A DNA stretch of 29,288 bases from JAPLYB01 sp964500015 (GTDB lineage: Archaea > Nanobdellota > Nanobdellia > Pacearchaeales > UBA284), in the NCBI GenBank assembly GCA_964500015.1, contig CAZCMN010000013.1, forward strand, positions 1-29,288. Reading direction: 5' to 3'. Below are positions 28,959 through 29,288 of the stretch, piece by piece. Position 1 is the first letter of the stretch. Every line of letters begins with the position of its first letter. The notes below the pieces were generated by a model. It was not told where the DNA came from. It saw only the letters and a program-made list of their open reading frames with translations, and did no database searches. The position numbers were made by a program, and so were the translations under genes.

Positions 28959-28960
28959 AA

Positions 28961-29077
28961 ATGAAAAGATCAAGTAGAAGATGGAAGAAAAAGAGGCAGA
29001 TGAGATGGAAATGGCAGAGAAAAAGGATTAGAAAAGAAAAAAGAAAGAGAAAACAAAAAAGATTAGCTGCAATTTAA
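28961..29077 (+). CDS. rpl41e: eL41-like ribosomal peptide
   Basis: A 38-residue, extremely basic peptide (about 60% Arg/Lys) with no acidic residues except one Glu. Its second half (MRWKWQRKRIRKEKRKRKQK) closely resembles the 25-residue eukaryotic and archaeal eL41 helix that bridges the ribosomal subunits. A shorter start at 29000 (ATG AGA TGG) would give a 25-residue protein exactly like eL41; the start at 28961 is favoured by GGAGG upstream. Such genes are routinely missed in annotation because of their size. Confidence 0.62.
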   Translation: MKRSSRRWKKKRQMRWKWQRKRIRKEKRKRKQKRLAAI

Positions 29078-29102
29078 CACTATTTTTAGTCTATTTTTAA
29101 TA

Positions 29103-29233
29103 CATGTTTTGGGATGCTTAAATGCTAAGAAATGAAAACATTTCTGGCGCCCAGAAAAACGCATGTTTTTCTAGGGAAATAGGAATTTTTTGGCATCACC
29201 AAAACATGATTAATTAAGCATATTTTTGAGCAT
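29103..29233. repeat. composite DHE array at the window end
   Basis: An inner copy (29122-29176) reads TGCTAAGAAATG, loop AAAA, CATTTCTGGCG, then CCC-AGAAAAAC, loop GCAT, GTTTTTCT-A-GGG. Around it CATGTTTTGG (29103-29112) is the exact complement of CCAAAACATG (29199-29208), and ATGCTTAA (about 29114) of TTAAGCAT (about 29213). A further TTTTTTGGCATC junction and a closing AGCAT (29229-29233) indicate at least one outer copy. Confidence 0.68.
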
Positions 29234-29288
29234 AGTGTGCAATCCATAGACATATGTCACCCCCTAAAATAATCTAGAAAAATCAAAG

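Noticed and set aside
669..29233. CRISPR array
   Set aside because: The repeated hairpins are dispersed, differ in sequence, have no regular spacers and no cas genes are nearby.

Overview
The window reads as chromosomal DNA of an AT-rich archaeon with a very compact genome, most likely a DPANN lineage of the Woesearchaeota/Pacearchaeota type. Archaeal markers are Rpo12 and Rpo11, prefoldin beta, archaeal SepF, Alba, eS17, an eL41-like peptide, CarS (ether-lipid CDP-archaeol synthase), KEOPS Bud32, Dph2/Dph6, EndoQ, a TrmB regulator and FlaI/TadA- and FlaJ/TadC-type pilus genes. Many genes have a TATA-like box about 25 bp before the ATG and no Shine-Dalgarno, which suggests leaderless mRNAs; some internal or leadered genes carry GGAG-type sites. 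The lineage is inferred from gene content only.

Layout. 1-1870: rpo12, prefoldin beta, sepF and a shortened Dph2. 1867-2621: a small exported protein and a parvulin prolyl isomerase (minus strand). 2672-4643: a membrane-lipid cluster with two CDP-alcohol phosphatidyltransferases around carS. 4594-6083: PHP phosphoesterase, tRNA-Ser and an orphan. 6178-9904 (minus): thymidylate cluster thyX-glyA-tmk. 10021-11232: EndoQ. 11277-12224: a mosaic tRNA locus with a LAGLIDADG homing endonuclease gene, an intact tRNA-Arg and broken tRNA pieces. 12226-13477 (minus): a secreted nuclease lipoprotein, an orphan and tRNA-Met. 13579-16622: an orphan, a transglutaminase-like protein, an M23-type protein, Dph6 and a class I glutamine amidotransferase. 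16756-18172 (minus): Alba, eS17, Bud32. 18318-22223: archaeal type IV pilus-like ATPase, a 55-aa protein and two TadC-like membrane proteins. 22293-25883: TrmB regulator divergent from a lipoprotein and an AsnB with an extra C-terminal domain. 25933-29077: GT2 glycosyltransferase, membrane-anchored thioredoxin-like protein, zinc-ribbon protein, Rpo11, eL41-like peptide.

The most striking signal is a family of about 52-63 bp double-hairpin palindromic elements (called DHE here; the label is mine). Each has two adjacent hairpins with A-tract/T-tract stems, a conserved junction of the GGCAT/GGCGTGCC type and ATGCT...AGCAT-like ends. I find roughly 15 copies. Most are intergenic, but one lies in frame inside the parvulin gene, one in frame inside the glutamine amidotransferase gene, one supplies the last codons and stop of glyA, and several are nested inside one another. 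The stem bases differ between copies but remain paired. This looks like a mobile or self-propagating palindrome comparable in behaviour to the Rickettsia palindromic elements.

No stretch longer than about 300 bases lacks a gene. The longest gene-free gaps (599-831, 5445-5666, 6883-7081, 29078-29288) are occupied largely by DHE copies and promoters.
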